Assembly: GCA_027886175.1 (NCBI GenBank)
Contig: JAJNNQ010000031.1
Coordinates: 5,530,501-5,594,500, forward strand
Source: Phylloscopus collybita
Taxonomy: Eukaryota > Chordata > Aves > Passeriformes > Phylloscopidae
DNA length: 64,000 nucleotides
Direction: 5' to 3'
Shown here: positions 1 through 11,560 of the stretch, piece by piece
Position numbering within the stretch: position 1 is the first letter of the stretch
How the letters are laid out: every line of letters begins with the position of its first letter
Position numbers and translations under genes: made by a program
The notes under the pieces: model-generated
What the model was told of the DNA's origin: nothing
Seen by the model: the letters and a program-made list of their open reading frames with translations, nothing else
Database searches by the model: none

Positions 1-110
1 TCAATTCATTGTCCTGGAGAGTGCTTTGCCAGTTTAATAAACAGGTTTCTTTCCGCTTCTCTCTGAGGAGTTTTCTCCTGAACCGGTTGGGGGAGGGGAG
101 GGAGGGTTCC
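1..110. mobile_element. Possible 3' part of an old LTR cut by the window edge
   Basis: A polyadenylation-like AATAAA lies in the motif TTTAATAAACAGG near position 35-47. It is followed by a pyrimidine-rich stretch and a G-rich run, an order that resembles the R-U5 end of an endogenous retroviral LTR. No terminal CA or target duplication can be fixed and the left part is off the window. It may equally be unique sequence; confidence is low. Confidence 0.15.
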
Positions 111-2965
111 CTCGGAGTTCTCCTCCCAAATTTGCCTTAAACCACCACAAGAAGCCAGGATTTCAGGTGGTTCATGAGAAAATAGGAGCAGAGAGCCAAT
201 GACCAAGTCTAAAGGAGGGATGTTTCCTCCTCTGAAACCTGACCCGCCACTCAGAAAGGCACCACAGACTCGGAGCGCACAAGGTGACACTGGCAGCCAG
301 AAAGTGTCTGCAAGCAAGACGAAAACTCAGTTTGCTGGGAACATCTTTGTCAATGTCAAGATTCCCAAAACAAAGCTAGAGTTCAGGGAGGGTCAGGGAG
401 AAAAAGCAGCAAAATGCCAGCCAAACTGGGAAATGCTATCAAAGCATCTGACAAGCTCAGCAAATACCAGAATTGCCTCTCCAGTGAAGTTTAATTAAAA
501 AGTCTGTTGTTTCCATTATTGCTTAATGATTCCTCCAAAAGTAGAACAAAAGTTTATTTTAGAGGTTAATTATTCCTGGAATTTTAAAGAGAGATATGAG
601 AGTATTTCCCTCTATCTCATTTGGTAACTGAACCATTAAGGAGAGTGAAGCAAATGGTGGTGTAAGAATTGGTGAAAACAATTTAGGTCTCAGAAGAAAG
701 CTCCTCATGTCAGATATCACGGTGTTGTTGCACAAGAAAACCATCTCCTAGCAAATTAAGTTAACTTTCTGTGCTGGAAAAAACTTGTCAATGACTTCTC
801 CCCATTTGCTCCTGAATTCTAACTGAGACTCAGCATGAGGAAATGGTGCAGTTGTTTCTGCAAGCAAATGAGAAAATGGATCCATCGGGGCATGGCACTC
901 ACTGTGCTGCCAAGAAAGCTTGATTCTGCTGCCTCATACTTGTCTATGTTAATTGCCATGCTGGGTTTTGTCATCTATCCAATAAACCATGCATCAAAAC
1001 TCAGGATTCAACATTAAAACCTCATGCTAGTAGAAGATGAAAAAATAATAATAAAAAAAAGTTCTAAATTAAGTATTTTTCAACATGGTAAATTGTGAAA
1101 TTGGTTGTTGCATGTGGGGAATACATATTGTTTCACTTTAGGAAGAGAAAAGAGCTGAAGAAGTATTTTTATGTGCAGGTTCCTATACCAACTTAATTTT
1201 CTATCAACTGCATGTCTTTTAGAAGTGCATTAGTCGATTTACCAACTTTTGACATGTGAAGTTTATTTTTTCTCATTCCTCTCCCAAGCAGTTAAGTGGC
1301 AACAACAATAAATGGTTGATTTTCATGAATAAAATCCATAAGAGGCAGAATTTCCAAAAGTACCAAAACAGAGGTCAGTACAACCCCTGTTTCCCAGTCA
1401 TATAGATGCAGATATTTAACTATAATCAGGGACCTTACTCCCTTCCTAAGATGTGTGCCACGACCTGCACTGCCCACACTGAGGCAGTTCATAGACATTA
1501 TCCAGTTCATGTAAGTCAAGGACAGACTGAAAATTTCTCTGAGATAATAAAGGTGCTCCAGTAATAATTTCACTAAAAGTCAATCATAGCTGTATAGAAA
1601 ATGTAGCAATTCCAGTCTCTTGAAAAGACAATATTATTACCTGCTCCACAAGTAAGGTTATTTTGAAAGTTTCAGATAATGTAAACTTTGACTGAAAAGA
1701 AGAGAAAGAGCCTATATTTAAATTTCCTAGGATTTCCTGCAAATAAAACATTTTAAGAGGGTACTTGTGTAGGTGTTTTTCATCTTTATGGTCAGTGGCA
1801 TATCTGGAAGGTGCTGATAGAAAATCTCTATTCATCATCTGCAGTCCAGCTTAGGCACAAGGGGGAGTTAAAAGTTTTGGTGAGTGTGAGGTGCAGTTGA
1901 TGTTCTAGGGACTGACCTTTCAGTATGTATTGTGTTCCTACCACCAAGTTATATTTGATTTGATTACATTTGGCTATATATTCACTTCTGAGATCAGCTT
2001 CAGAGACATGCACCCATATCACAAATCTTCTTTTGTTTATCATTACTGCCACTTTCTACATTTTGTTGTTACTATGAGCAATGCTCATTTTCCCATTCAA
2101 CCTTTAATTTCTGGGACTCTTGCAGTGCACCCTCACACCCGAGCAGGTGCTCCCATACTAGGAAAAGAGTTTCAGTTTCACTCCTGAACTTATAAGGAAA
2201 ACGAACCAGAAACCTCTATGCTCTTCTCACTTTAATTGGCCCAGTGCCAGGACAAAAGCACCTGTTGGATCCTTGAGCTGTTCCTCAAGGAATGTACCTA
2301 TTTTTTGTTGGGCAGCTTGCCAAAAACCCCTCCCAAGATCATTGAATACTTAAGAGAGAGCACAGAGGCTCTTGGGGCTTTTTTGCGTTTCTTAGGTGCA
2401 AGGTACCTCCCTGCAGCACACACAGCTTTTATGGTTATGTCCTGTATAGATTGTTATTATCTCTTTAATTAAACCTTCTTGCTTTTTCAAAACACCTCTG
2501 ATCAAGCCATCTAGCTAATTACTCTTAAGCCATTTCTGGGAGGTTGCTGGCAGCCCTCAGAGTTGGTGAATCTTTGTGGGGCTAAAAACACACAGGCCCC
2601 ATGCAGAAACTCATCATGGGACAATGTGGCCGTGTCTACCATTAGAAGCAGGAGCATACATGAAATGTATCAGCTCTGTTTTTCTGTAGATTTCAACGGG
2701 CATTCATGTTTCATTGAAATTTTTAGCTGGTGTTGGTGTGTATTTGTATTCTCCTTTTAAGTACACAGAGAGGACAAGGAAGCTCTTGGAGCCTTGGGCT
2801 CTCAGTGACTTCAATCCTTTTTACCTTGCCTGATCTCACGGCTTTTGAATGGGTTTGAGCCAAGGGCCTGATGGTGAAAGATCGTCTTCCATCAGGAGCG
2901 TTTGTCTTTCTGATAGGGCTTTGCAGCTCTGCTCTCCGTGGCATTTTCTCTTGCTCAGGCCCATC
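111..2965. other. Non-coding stretch, nothing recognised
   Basis: AT-rich single-copy-looking DNA with frequent stops in every frame. The longest frames are under 100 codons and carry no recognisable domain. No repeat family, tRNA or promoter could be identified. Confidence 0.6.
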
Positions 2966-2987
2966 TGTGTGTGTGTCTGTGTGTGTG
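2966..2987. repeat. Short imperfect (TG)n microsatellite
   Basis: Eleven TG-type dinucleotides with one TC interruption. It is the same TG-with-TCTG flavour as the large array near 51-52 kb, but only 22 bp long. Confidence 0.8.
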
Positions 2988-4522
2988 AAGGTTAACTGTA
3001 GGAATCACTCACTGGCCTCTTTCCTCTCGTTAGTGTGAACCACCAGTGCCCAGCAACGATTTTCGGAACGGCAGCGTCTTCATTCGTTCCTTTACTGGCC
3101 TCCAGGAAAATTGATCTCCTCAGGAGAAGACAACGGCTCCCGGCCTGCTGGGAAAGAGAGATTTAATGTTCTGGGACAGGAATCAGAGCAGAGAGCCCGA
3201 GAGCTGCACACAATTGGGTGCATCCTTCACCAGGACCTGTCAAAACCAGTCATGTCTTTCCTAAACGGGTAAAATTGTCGATATTGACAACCGAGTGAGA
3301 ATGATTCCTGGGTGAAAAAGAGGCAACTCCTGCTTGCAGTGTAGTCCACAGAAGCTGAAAGAAAATGGCTTCTATTTTTTTTTCCTCTTTTATGTCATAA
3401 GTGGTTCTCTTTCGAGGACTTCAGAGATCATAAAAGAAGTGGGAAAGTGGAGGGCTCCCAAGGAAATACTAAAGCAACACGATTTTAGGTTTTTCCTAAA
3501 TCTGTCCCTAGTGGAGGAAATACAGAGTTATGCTTTTCTAGTTAAAACGTACCACATCAAGCATCTTGCTGAAAAACAATTATTTAAGCTCTGTTTTATG
3601 CTAATTCTACAGTAAGTTTGTTTTGAAGGAATGGATTTATTTTCTTTCCAGTTAAAACTTGAATTATCAGAAGTGCAAGAGCTAGTGATAAGAGAAGCAG
3701 TCTTGTAGGTGAGCCTGAAAATCTGAATAATTTGGTTTAGTCAGGCACTCAGGTTTGCTTTATTGTTTGTAATCTAACAATCTTTATGCTTAATCTAAAC
3801 CCTTTAATTTTCTCTCTAATGTAAATCTCCCCAAAAATGAACAGCTTGGAAGACTTAGAAGCTGCAGACACGATAGAGGACAATGAGCCTTCAGCAGTGC
3901 TGAGTATCAGCACTAGCAGGCTGTGTATCAGCCTCTTAAAATGCCTTTAAGGTTGTTTTTTTTTGTTTTTTAAATGGATTTTTTTTTCAATGGGCATCAA
4001 TAGTTTTGGAGGTTTCATATTGCCTTATTGATATCTATTATGTTAATGAGATCAACGATGTTGTGAGGAACTAGTCTGTGTGTATCAAAACACCCCTCTG
4101 CCCTGATAATGGCAGACAACAAAAACTATTTCATGTATGAATGTTGCAGCATTCTAGGTTGTCTTCTATAGAAAATCCTGTGGGTGGGATGACATTCAGA
4201 TACGTCTGGCAAGATGTGTTATTTCACAAAGCTTGGTATCAGTTGGAAAAGCGAGAAAGGCGAGATGTGCATGTGTTCCTTTACACTGTAAATTATCCAA
4301 CAGCAGCTTTTCTGCTTCTATCCACAGTTTTCTTGTGTTTTGCTTAACCAAATTGGGCAGAGATAGAGATTCTGAAGTTCTTTTTCTTTTTTATAGTTTT
4401 GGTAAGATCCAGGGATAAAATAAACCAGTGATTTCTGCTTTACTTGCCTTATTTGCTTTATAATTTTTTTCTGATGTTGACAATTTCATCCCCAGCTGGT
4501 TTTGATGCTAGGTTATGTAAGC

Positions 4523-4525
<3 letters not shown>
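2988..4525. other. Non-coding stretch, nothing recognised
   Basis: Moderately GC-rich from about 3,000 to 3,300 with several CpG, then AT-rich. A small 8-bp-stem hairpin (AGTGCTGA/TCAGCACT, 3-nt loop) lies near 3,895-3,915. No coding frame or repeat family was recognised. Confidence 0.55.
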
Positions 4526-4575
<50 letters not shown>

Positions 4576-4590
4576 AGAGAGAGAGAGAGA
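4526..4590. repeat. A(47) homopolymer followed by (GA)n
   Basis: An uninterrupted run of about 47 adenines is followed by nine GA dinucleotides. It resembles a retroposed poly(A) tail, but no source retrogene was recognised upstream and no flanking target duplication was found. It may be a plain expanded microsatellite. Confidence 0.85.
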
Positions 4591-5948
4591 TAACGACAGA
4601 GACAGAGAGCAGCAAGCTAAACCACTGTAAAGAAAAATGATTTAAAGCTACTCAGACTTTTGCTGTAGGGTTATATACTCTGTATTAGATGTTGAAATGA
4701 TTGGTGTGATCATTGCTGGTAAGGGGCTGAGTATGGGCTAATTTATAATATCAGACATTTCCTGTCTCATGCCATTGGTGTTGAGGGTGATACCAATGTA
4801 AACTCTGCTTTGGAGTCTGCAGTCTCAGCAAATGGAACCCAGCTACAGATAACTGATTTTCACCTGCCTAATTTTCTATTTTATCTTGCTGTCAGAACTC
4901 TGATGCCAAAGGGCTTTGGTATCTAATCCCCCTGGGAGACATCCTTGTGTTTACAAAATACAGTTCAACAGGTGACAAGCAATGTTGTTCCACTGGGGTT
5001 GTGTTGCATTCTTGGGACCTAAATATAATTATTCACAGTCAAAGCTCAAAGACACTTTTAGAAATTTCTTATTACAGAAATCAAGAAGTGTGGCTTTCAC
5101 ACATGTTTTCACTCTGTCATCTTAAGGTTTTTCTAGAAATACCTTAATGAAAATAAGAAAAAGCACTGAAAAATTATGAAAAGGGGATAAGTGTGTATGT
5201 GAGGGAGAAGAAAGGAAGGAAAAGAGAAAAAGAAATAACTGAGTAATAAAGAGAGAACAAAAGAAAAAAGAAGAAACAAGAAAAAGTCCAAAGAAATAAA
5301 CTTGCACACTGTATTTGATAATTATAATTGCTGTGCTCTGTACAAAGACTTCTGGTTTTGATTAGAGACTTAGAGACAGGTACTACAGAAAACAGTATTT
5401 AAAATTCATTATTTTTCTCCTTTTCCTTTGAATTCTTCATTATCTAAAACATGTACTCCGGTGCTCTTGGAATCTTTTGTTCTTTTCACTGAGTTTCTCC
5501 ATTTTTTTTTTTTTTTAATTTTACTGCCCTTGTAGTCTGGATATTGTCTAAAAATGCTGCCTATCTGCTGAGAACAAATGCTCCTGCACTGTTTCCCATT
5601 TCTTCTTTAAAATTCCTTTTCTAAGTTAAAATGTAGTTTTGTTTGTCTGTTGTTTTTTTTTTCTTTTAAATACCTACCTGCTTTTGTTTCTTAAGCAGAT
5701 TTCTTACTGGCACAGTGCCCACGGATCAGGTCCATGCTCACTTTTTCTTGCCCAAATTTAACCAAAGGCAATGGCAATATGGAATTAGTAGGTAGCACCA
5801 ATGCAAAATTAAATAATCATCATTTTTATTTAATAAATATTAATTTTTATGCCTTTGCCTGAAGATCTAAAAGGCACCACTTACAAGGACTTTAGTAAAC
5901 GTCACTCCTGTTGATATTTCTGAAATGCCAGATTGCTTTGTTCCACAG
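4591..5948. other. Non-coding stretch with purine-rich and T-rich tracts
   Basis: Purine-biased DNA occupies about 5,148-5,292 (mostly A and G on the plus strand). A T(15) run sits at 5,502-5,516, with T-rich sequence around 5,590-5,690. No coding signal was seen. Confidence 0.6.
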
Positions 5949-6278
5949 GCAGGGAATTGGGGAATGCTTTGGGTTGAGATGGAACCTTAAAGCTCATCCC
6001 ATTCCAAACCCCTGCCATGGGCAGGAACACCTTCCACCAGACCAGGTTGCTCCAAATCCTGTCTAACCTGGCCTTGGACACTTCCAGGGATGAAGCATCC
6101 ACACCTTCTGTGGTCAACCTGTGCCTTACCATGCTCACAGCCACAAATTTCTTCCTAACCTAAATCTCTCCTCTTTTGGATTAAAATTATTCCCTCTTGT
6201 CCTGTCCCCATCTGCCAATGTAAAAAATCCTTGTCCTTTTTTATAAGCCCTCTCTAAGTACTGGAAGGCCCCAATGTG
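5949..6278 (-). mobile_element. CR1 LINE 3' fragment, interrupted
   Basis: The plus strand shows the reverse complement of the CR1 3' region in order. It has the GGTTG-type tail segment, the CTGCCATGGGCAGG box, ACCAGGTTGCTC, CTGGCCTTGGACACTTCCAGGG, the ATTTCTTCCTAA box and CCTCTTGTCCTGTC. The element is therefore on the minus strand and 5'-truncated, as is usual for bird CR1. No reverse transcriptase reading frame is present. The fragment stops abruptly at about 6,278 in the ACTGGAAGGCCCC motif. It resumes at 6,415 after a foreign block of about 135 bp, so the copy was broken after it inserted. Confidence 0.9.
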
Positions 6279-6413
6279 TATTTTAATAGAGAGAAGAGTC
6301 AGGAAAATAAGGGGAAATTTCCTCTAAGGTAAAGCAACAAAATCTCATTTAAATATATCTTATAAATTTCATGCTAGTTTATGTTTTTCTAAAGCATCAA
6401 CACTTAGAATCAC
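6279..6413 (+). repeat. 135-bp duplicate block inserted within CR1 (copy 1)
   Basis: This block is colinear and gap-free with 7,857-7,991, with four mismatches counted by eye in 135 bp (about 97% identity). Both flanks are CR1 sequence belonging to one element, with only about 16-17 bp of expected CR1 missing between them. The flanks of the other copy are not CR1. This copy therefore looks like the derived insertion and 7,857-7,991 looks like the source, or closer to it. The right end (AATCACATTCT) overlaps the CR1 resumption motif by a few bases of microhomology. Confidence 0.85.
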
Positions 6414-6414
6414 A

Positions 6415-6433
6415 TTCTCTTCTCCAGGCTGAG
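6415..6433 (-). mobile_element. CR1 continuation after the inserted block
   Basis: The segment TTCTCTTCTCCAGGCTGA is the CR1 stretch that normally lies about 20 bp beyond the point where the element breaks off at 6,278. It has the same orientation. It ends the recognisable CR1 homology. Confidence 0.75.
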
Positions 6434-7856
6434 AAAATAATACAGAGGTACAAGTTCCCACATCAGTTTATCCGATGTCACCCACCTTTGAGCTTATGAT
6501 CTTGAAGAAGGCAGAGAAAATAAAGCCAGACAAGCAGCTTAGCCTGCTGAAACTTGTGCCTTTCTGGTCCCCAAAATTCATTGAGCAAATGTCTGTTTAG
6601 TTAGACAAGTTGTTTTGATACAGGCTTATAGGTTTCCATGCAAAGAAACATTTTTATCGAGGCAGAAAAGCCTCGTGGTGGTACTTTGTTTTTACTGTGG
6701 ACTTCAGCATTCCAAGAGTTATGGACACCATCCAGCCAGTGCTAATGTGCAGAGGCAGTATCAGGCTGATATACTGAGCATCATTACTTACTGTGGACTT
6801 TTTAAGAAGTTAGGAATTGAAGGCTGAATTCTCAAGACAGTCCTCTCAGCAGTTCAAGGACTTGGACTTAGAGTTATCCATAAATTTTGTTTATGTTTAT
6901 TCAATAAGGGCAAAGTCAGTGAATGCTGTGAAGAATCGTTTACTTAAACATAAATGGGAATTAATTAGCCCACCAAATGAAGGCAAAGGAAATTCTGAGG
7001 CAAGGATGCACTCATGGGCACAGTAACACATCATCTCTTTGCTTGATTGCCTAAAATTTCTTTTAAGGGTGATTGGAAATAATCTTGTTTCTTTTGTTTA
7101 GCAGCCAGTTTGCGCAAATACCTCACTTGAAATGGGAAAACTTCCCTACAGCAGCCATTTTAGCTGCTGACTTCTCACTGGAAAAAAAAATTCCTCTGAA
7201 AAATACATTTTGCTGTTTATTGATTAATGATTATTTTCACTTGAGCTGTGTGCAAAGATTCAGCATCAGGTACATTTCCAACCTCCCAGCCCCCTGTTCA
7301 GCCCATCAATTGGTGCAGTCTTCAGTTTGCCAGTCCTGCACTAAAAGAAATTAATGGACTATCCTACTTCATTTCATGGCATCCAGGTGATGGAGCACAG
7401 AAACTGCCATAAACACCGGGCTTCAGTGGGATTGCTGGCATGAGCAAGGTGTACAATATTTGGCCAGCATTCCACATCATCATTAACCAGGCAGAGTTAA
7501 AATTATCACAGCAGCCTGTCTTGAGTGCAAGCAGGAAAAGTGGTGCAGGCTGTGCAGCCTCCTGACTATTAAATTGACCCATTGTCACTTTTATTTGTTC
7601 CTTTACCTTAATTCTGTGCTGCACTGAAATAAATGAGACCACTTACAATGTGAGAGGAAGGACCGATTAATCTGGCCAATATAGCATACTAAAATTATAT
7701 GTGTTCCACAGTTTATAATCAAATATGATGCTCTCTCTGAAATAAGCACTCCCTGTATGTAATGATACTCACTAATGGGTCTGCTGGGTACCCAAGCACA
7801 GTAAATTCAAATGGTGACTATATGGGGATGCTGTGGGTTTTTCCTTGCTTTTTTGT
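6434..7856. other. Non-coding stretch, nothing recognised
   Basis: AT-rich sequence between the two copies of the 135-bp block. Frames are short and unconvincing, and no repeat family was recognised. Confidence 0.55.
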
Positions 7857-7991
7857 TATTTTAATAGAGAGAAGAGTCAGGAAAATAAGGGCAAATTTCC
7901 TCTAAGGTAAAGCAACAAAATCTCATTTAAATATATCTTATAAATCTCATGCTAGTTTATGTTTTTCTAAAGCATCCACACTTAAAATCAC
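7857..7991 (+). repeat. 135-bp duplicate block (copy 2, probable source)
   Basis: About 97% identical to 6,279-6,413, in direct orientation with start points 1,578 bp apart. The copy is embedded in unremarkable AT-rich DNA. It is immediately followed by T(13) and a small tandem duplication that copy 1 lacks. It shows no terminal inverted repeats, poly(A) or target duplication, so it does not look like a transposon. Confidence 0.85.
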
Positions 7992-8083
7992 TTTTTTTTT
8001 TTTTAAAACTGTCTTTCCCTGAACGGGAAAAATGACAATCACATTCTTTAAAATTGTGTTTCCCTGAATGGGAAATTATGACA
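7986..8083 (+). repeat. Two-unit diverged tandem duplication (about 48 bp)
   Basis: Both units begin with AATCAC and contain TTTCCCTGAA(C/T)GGGAAA followed by ATGAC. The first unit (7,986 on) carries T(13) where the second (8,035 on) has ATTCTTT. The GGGAAA/TTTCCC core is itself a small inverted repeat within each unit. Confidence 0.7.
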
Positions 8084-11000
8084 TTTTTCATAGACAGGAA
8101 GAAAATCATGAAAGCGACAGCTGAAGGTGAAAAAGCAGATGGAAAACACAAATAGAAGTAAAATCTTTTGCTGCTGAAGCCGGGCTCACGAGCTCAGAAC
8201 ACGAAAGTTGTCACTGCTGGTACACAGTCCCCATGCCTGGTGAGGCCCCTCATGGCCATGAGGGAGAAGAGGACAGGCTGGCAACAAGAATTCTCTAGAT
8301 GACAGATGTATTTTTAGAGATGCTGGGTGCTGACAGGGTAATGTGTGGCAAGCCTAAGGACAGACATAAATACTTTTCTTTGCCCTTTCGGGTGAAGCAA
8401 ATGCGGCAGATCAGAGAGCGTTGCACTGCAGAAAGGGTGTGATTCAGCATTATGACTTATTTACATTCCACACGTGGTAAAAAGGAAAAACAGAGGGACA
8501 GGGGAGGAATCCCAGGCTGAGCGAGGTCAGCAGGATAATGTCCTTAGAGCTTCATGCCAAAATTTACCAGCAGACAGATTCCCAAGTCTTCCTCAGTCCT
8601 TGATCATCAATAACTTTTGTTATTGCAGGTGAGCACTCGATATTTTGGAACTCCCCTGGTACAATCAGTACCCTGAAACTCCCCCAGCATGTTTTCCTTC
8701 CTGTGCCATTTCCATCTGCTTTTTATTCCTCTAATGATTTCAATGGACTTCAATTACAGTATCCTGTTTCTGAATCTTTAGAGCTTTGTTTATACAGAGC
8801 ACAGACTACTAGATCACTAGAACAATTTTTTATCCCCTCAGAATTCTTAAGCACTATTTTTCACACTGGTCTATTATTTTAATTGAGCTAAATTTAGAAA
8901 CGTTTAGATACCTTTCAAATCATCTGCAGTTTCACTGCTGCTTAATGACTTTTTCTTTATGGATAGATAGTGATAATTGACAATTACATAGTACTGTGTG
9001 TCATCTAACTCTGATGTTCTGAAAGCTCAGAACTTTCAATCTGCAGTTTAGTCACAAAGTAAATTCACAAACCATTCCATCATTAGCTACCATTCTACCA
9101 TTAGCAAAAGCTAAGAGAATTTTAGAGCAGGAGAATTTTATTCCCCATTCATAAATTTAAATCACTTCTCACCCTCATATTTCATGTTTATGGAAATGTA
9201 GCTTGAATTTTAAGTTTAGCAGCTCTGAGTACTGAAGAAGGAACTGCCAACTCCTCCCCTCATCTTTCCAAACACTACAAACCTTCTGTACCCACTGCCA
9301 ATGGGACAAAATATTAATTAAGTACAAATAAAACCCTACAAACTCATACACAATTGCATTTTCAGGGTATGGTTGCAAAGCTGTTGCAATCAGCGTCAGT
9401 AACCAAAAATCTTCAAAAGTGGACATTTTTATTCAGATTTATGCTCTCTCCAATTGGCCAGATGTTCAAGGTCATTCTAATAAGTTATGTACATTTGAGT
9501 GCTTAGCATTGCCATTAGAGAATAGTTCAGGAAGGAGAAATCAGTGAAGCAGAATCTGGCTACAGTCTGAGTTTAACTTACTTTGTACATATCCACACAC
9601 CAGTCTTATCAGAGGAAAAGCACATATTCAGGCAAACTGTAACCCAGTCTTCTGAAAACTTTAGCCCATGAACCACAGTTCAGTTCCCAGAAAGCTGCTC
9701 TGTCCTGGAAACTTCCTTGAAAGATTATAAATCAAATGCAAAAACAAGTTCTCCATTATCTGACAACTTCTCTCAAAGATCCACTCTTTAGGAGAACAGA
9801 GAACAATACTGTGCTTTTCCAGACAAAAATTCTGATTTGCCTTCTCTCCAAATAAAGTAACTTCAAGGCTGTTGTTAATAAAACTCCCTGGTGCCTCCTG
9901 CCACAACAGGATTAATCAGCAGTACTTTTTCAGAGAAATGACAGTGAGAACCCTGATTTCTATAACCAAATTCCTGCTAAGTAGTTGAAATCTTCTCCCT
10001 GACGTGAATATCCAGTTAAAGCTGGATAACAGGTTTTTCATTATAGCCCAAATGGGTGAAGTAGTTTGACATACACAAAGATTTCTCTCCTCTCACAGAA
10101 CTGAATTTCCTTTTGGTAAATTTACTGTGCAGGAAAATGTCCCAAATAAATTTTAACCATGTGCTCTTCGAGTTGGAAACTCGTCCAGCAAAAAACCTCA
10201 TTGAAGAGCAATGCCATCCTTTGATTAAACTTCAGCTTTCTTCATCTGTCCCTATTCAATGGCTGGGGAAAATTTTAACCTGAGACTAGGTAAACTATAA
10301 ACGATCCTAAAGAAAACAAATCCCTAGTCTAAGGCAGCATCTGCTGTTTCTTAGCCTTGCTCTCTGGAGGTTCACTCTATCAGCTCACTTTGGCCAATGT
10401 GAAGCTCTTCCAGACAACCTGCCTTGACACCACCTCTTCCCTTCCAGCAAGGCAAAGGTAGATATAAAAAAGTGCAGCCTTTTAGCAGCATAATGTATTT
10501 CCAGGAGCAGTGCCCCACATCTTTATTCATGATGTGAATGATGATAGGAGTGGTAATAATGAAACAGGGTCATGAGGGTTTCCCATTGTGAACTGGTATT
10601 AATCTAATTTCCTACAGGGTGTTTATCTAAGTCAGAAATAACCAAGCAGTTCAAAACACTTTGGCAAGTCTCTGATGAAAGGAAGCCTGGGAAGAGCAAA
10701 GGGTTGCTGGAGAATGCTAAATTGCATTCACTCAGCTCTGCTAAGGCTAAGCTGCTTCTGGCAGGGTTTTGCCTGGATCTATCCAGTGAAAATTTTCTCA
10801 TTATGGTTTTTATGAATGTTAAGAGCCATAAACATTTAAAATAAAAAATCCAGCAATGAGGATTCAGGACTTTCATTCATGATAAGAACAATTTTTCCAC
10901 TCTCAAAAATTTGCATGAATACAAAAAAGTCTATGGACGGTTTTAATTAAACAAAATAAAATGTAGTGCTAATGTAGATACTTTACACAACCCTCTCCAA

Positions 11001-11254
11001 GTGTACCAAAAAGCATGAGCTGCCCACTCTCCCATTAACATACTTTTAGGCTGTCAACAAAGTCGTTTTTTTCTGCAACTCCATTTCTGTTTTGAGTGCA
11101 ATTTGCCTGCCTTGCCCTGCTGTTCACAGGCTGTCTTTAAAGACATGGACACCTCGAAACAAGGGGAGCCCAGCATTTCATTTCCATAAAGGCAAACTTG
11201 ATTTTTTTCAAGAGAAGGACAAATCTGTACTTCTGTCATTTCTCTTCCTAGCAG
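8084..11254. other. Non-coding stretch, one 18-bp palindrome
   Basis: No gene or repeat family was recognised. A perfect 18-bp palindrome centred on GGCC lies at 8,247-8,264 (arm CCCTCATGG). The rest is AT-rich with only short frames. Confidence 0.55.
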
Positions 11255-11312
11255 GTTTGGTTTGGTTGGGTTTTTTTTTTGGTTTTTTTTTTTTTTTTTT
11301 TTTGGGGGGGGG
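11255..11312 (+). repeat. T/G low-complexity tract with T(21) and G(9) runs
   Basis: GGTTTGGTTGGG is followed by two long T runs separated by GG and then about nine G. It is the first of several T/G-rich tracts in the window that all lie with T and G on the plus strand. Confidence 0.85.
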
Positions 11313-11485
11313 TATTAATCCACAGAGATTGCTTACCTTCTCAGGATGTGATCCAATGTTAATACAGTGAATATCAGATTTTGGGTGGTAGTGGTGGGGC
11401 AGACACCTGCCTGGCCTTGTGAGCAGTGTCAGTCCTTGTCACACCAGCAGAGATGTGGCTGGAGAGCCTCTGGGAACCAGAGCTT

Positions 11486-11560
11486 CCAGCTGAGATACAA
11501 TTCCCTAAATCCAGTTGAGATACAATTCCCTAAATCCAGTTGAGATACAATTCCCTAAAT
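11486..11560 (+). repeat. Minisatellite, three perfect-length 25-bp units
   Basis: Units start at 11,486, 11,511 and 11,536. Each reads CCAG(C/T)TGAGATACAATTCC then CTAAAT. They differ only at one base in the first unit, so the expansion is recent. The array ends cleanly at ATCACAGC. Confidence 0.95.

Noticed and set aside
4526..4590. Retroposed gene tail
   Set aside because: The long A run suggested a processed pseudogene, but the sequence before it shows no coding remnant and no flanking duplication was found.
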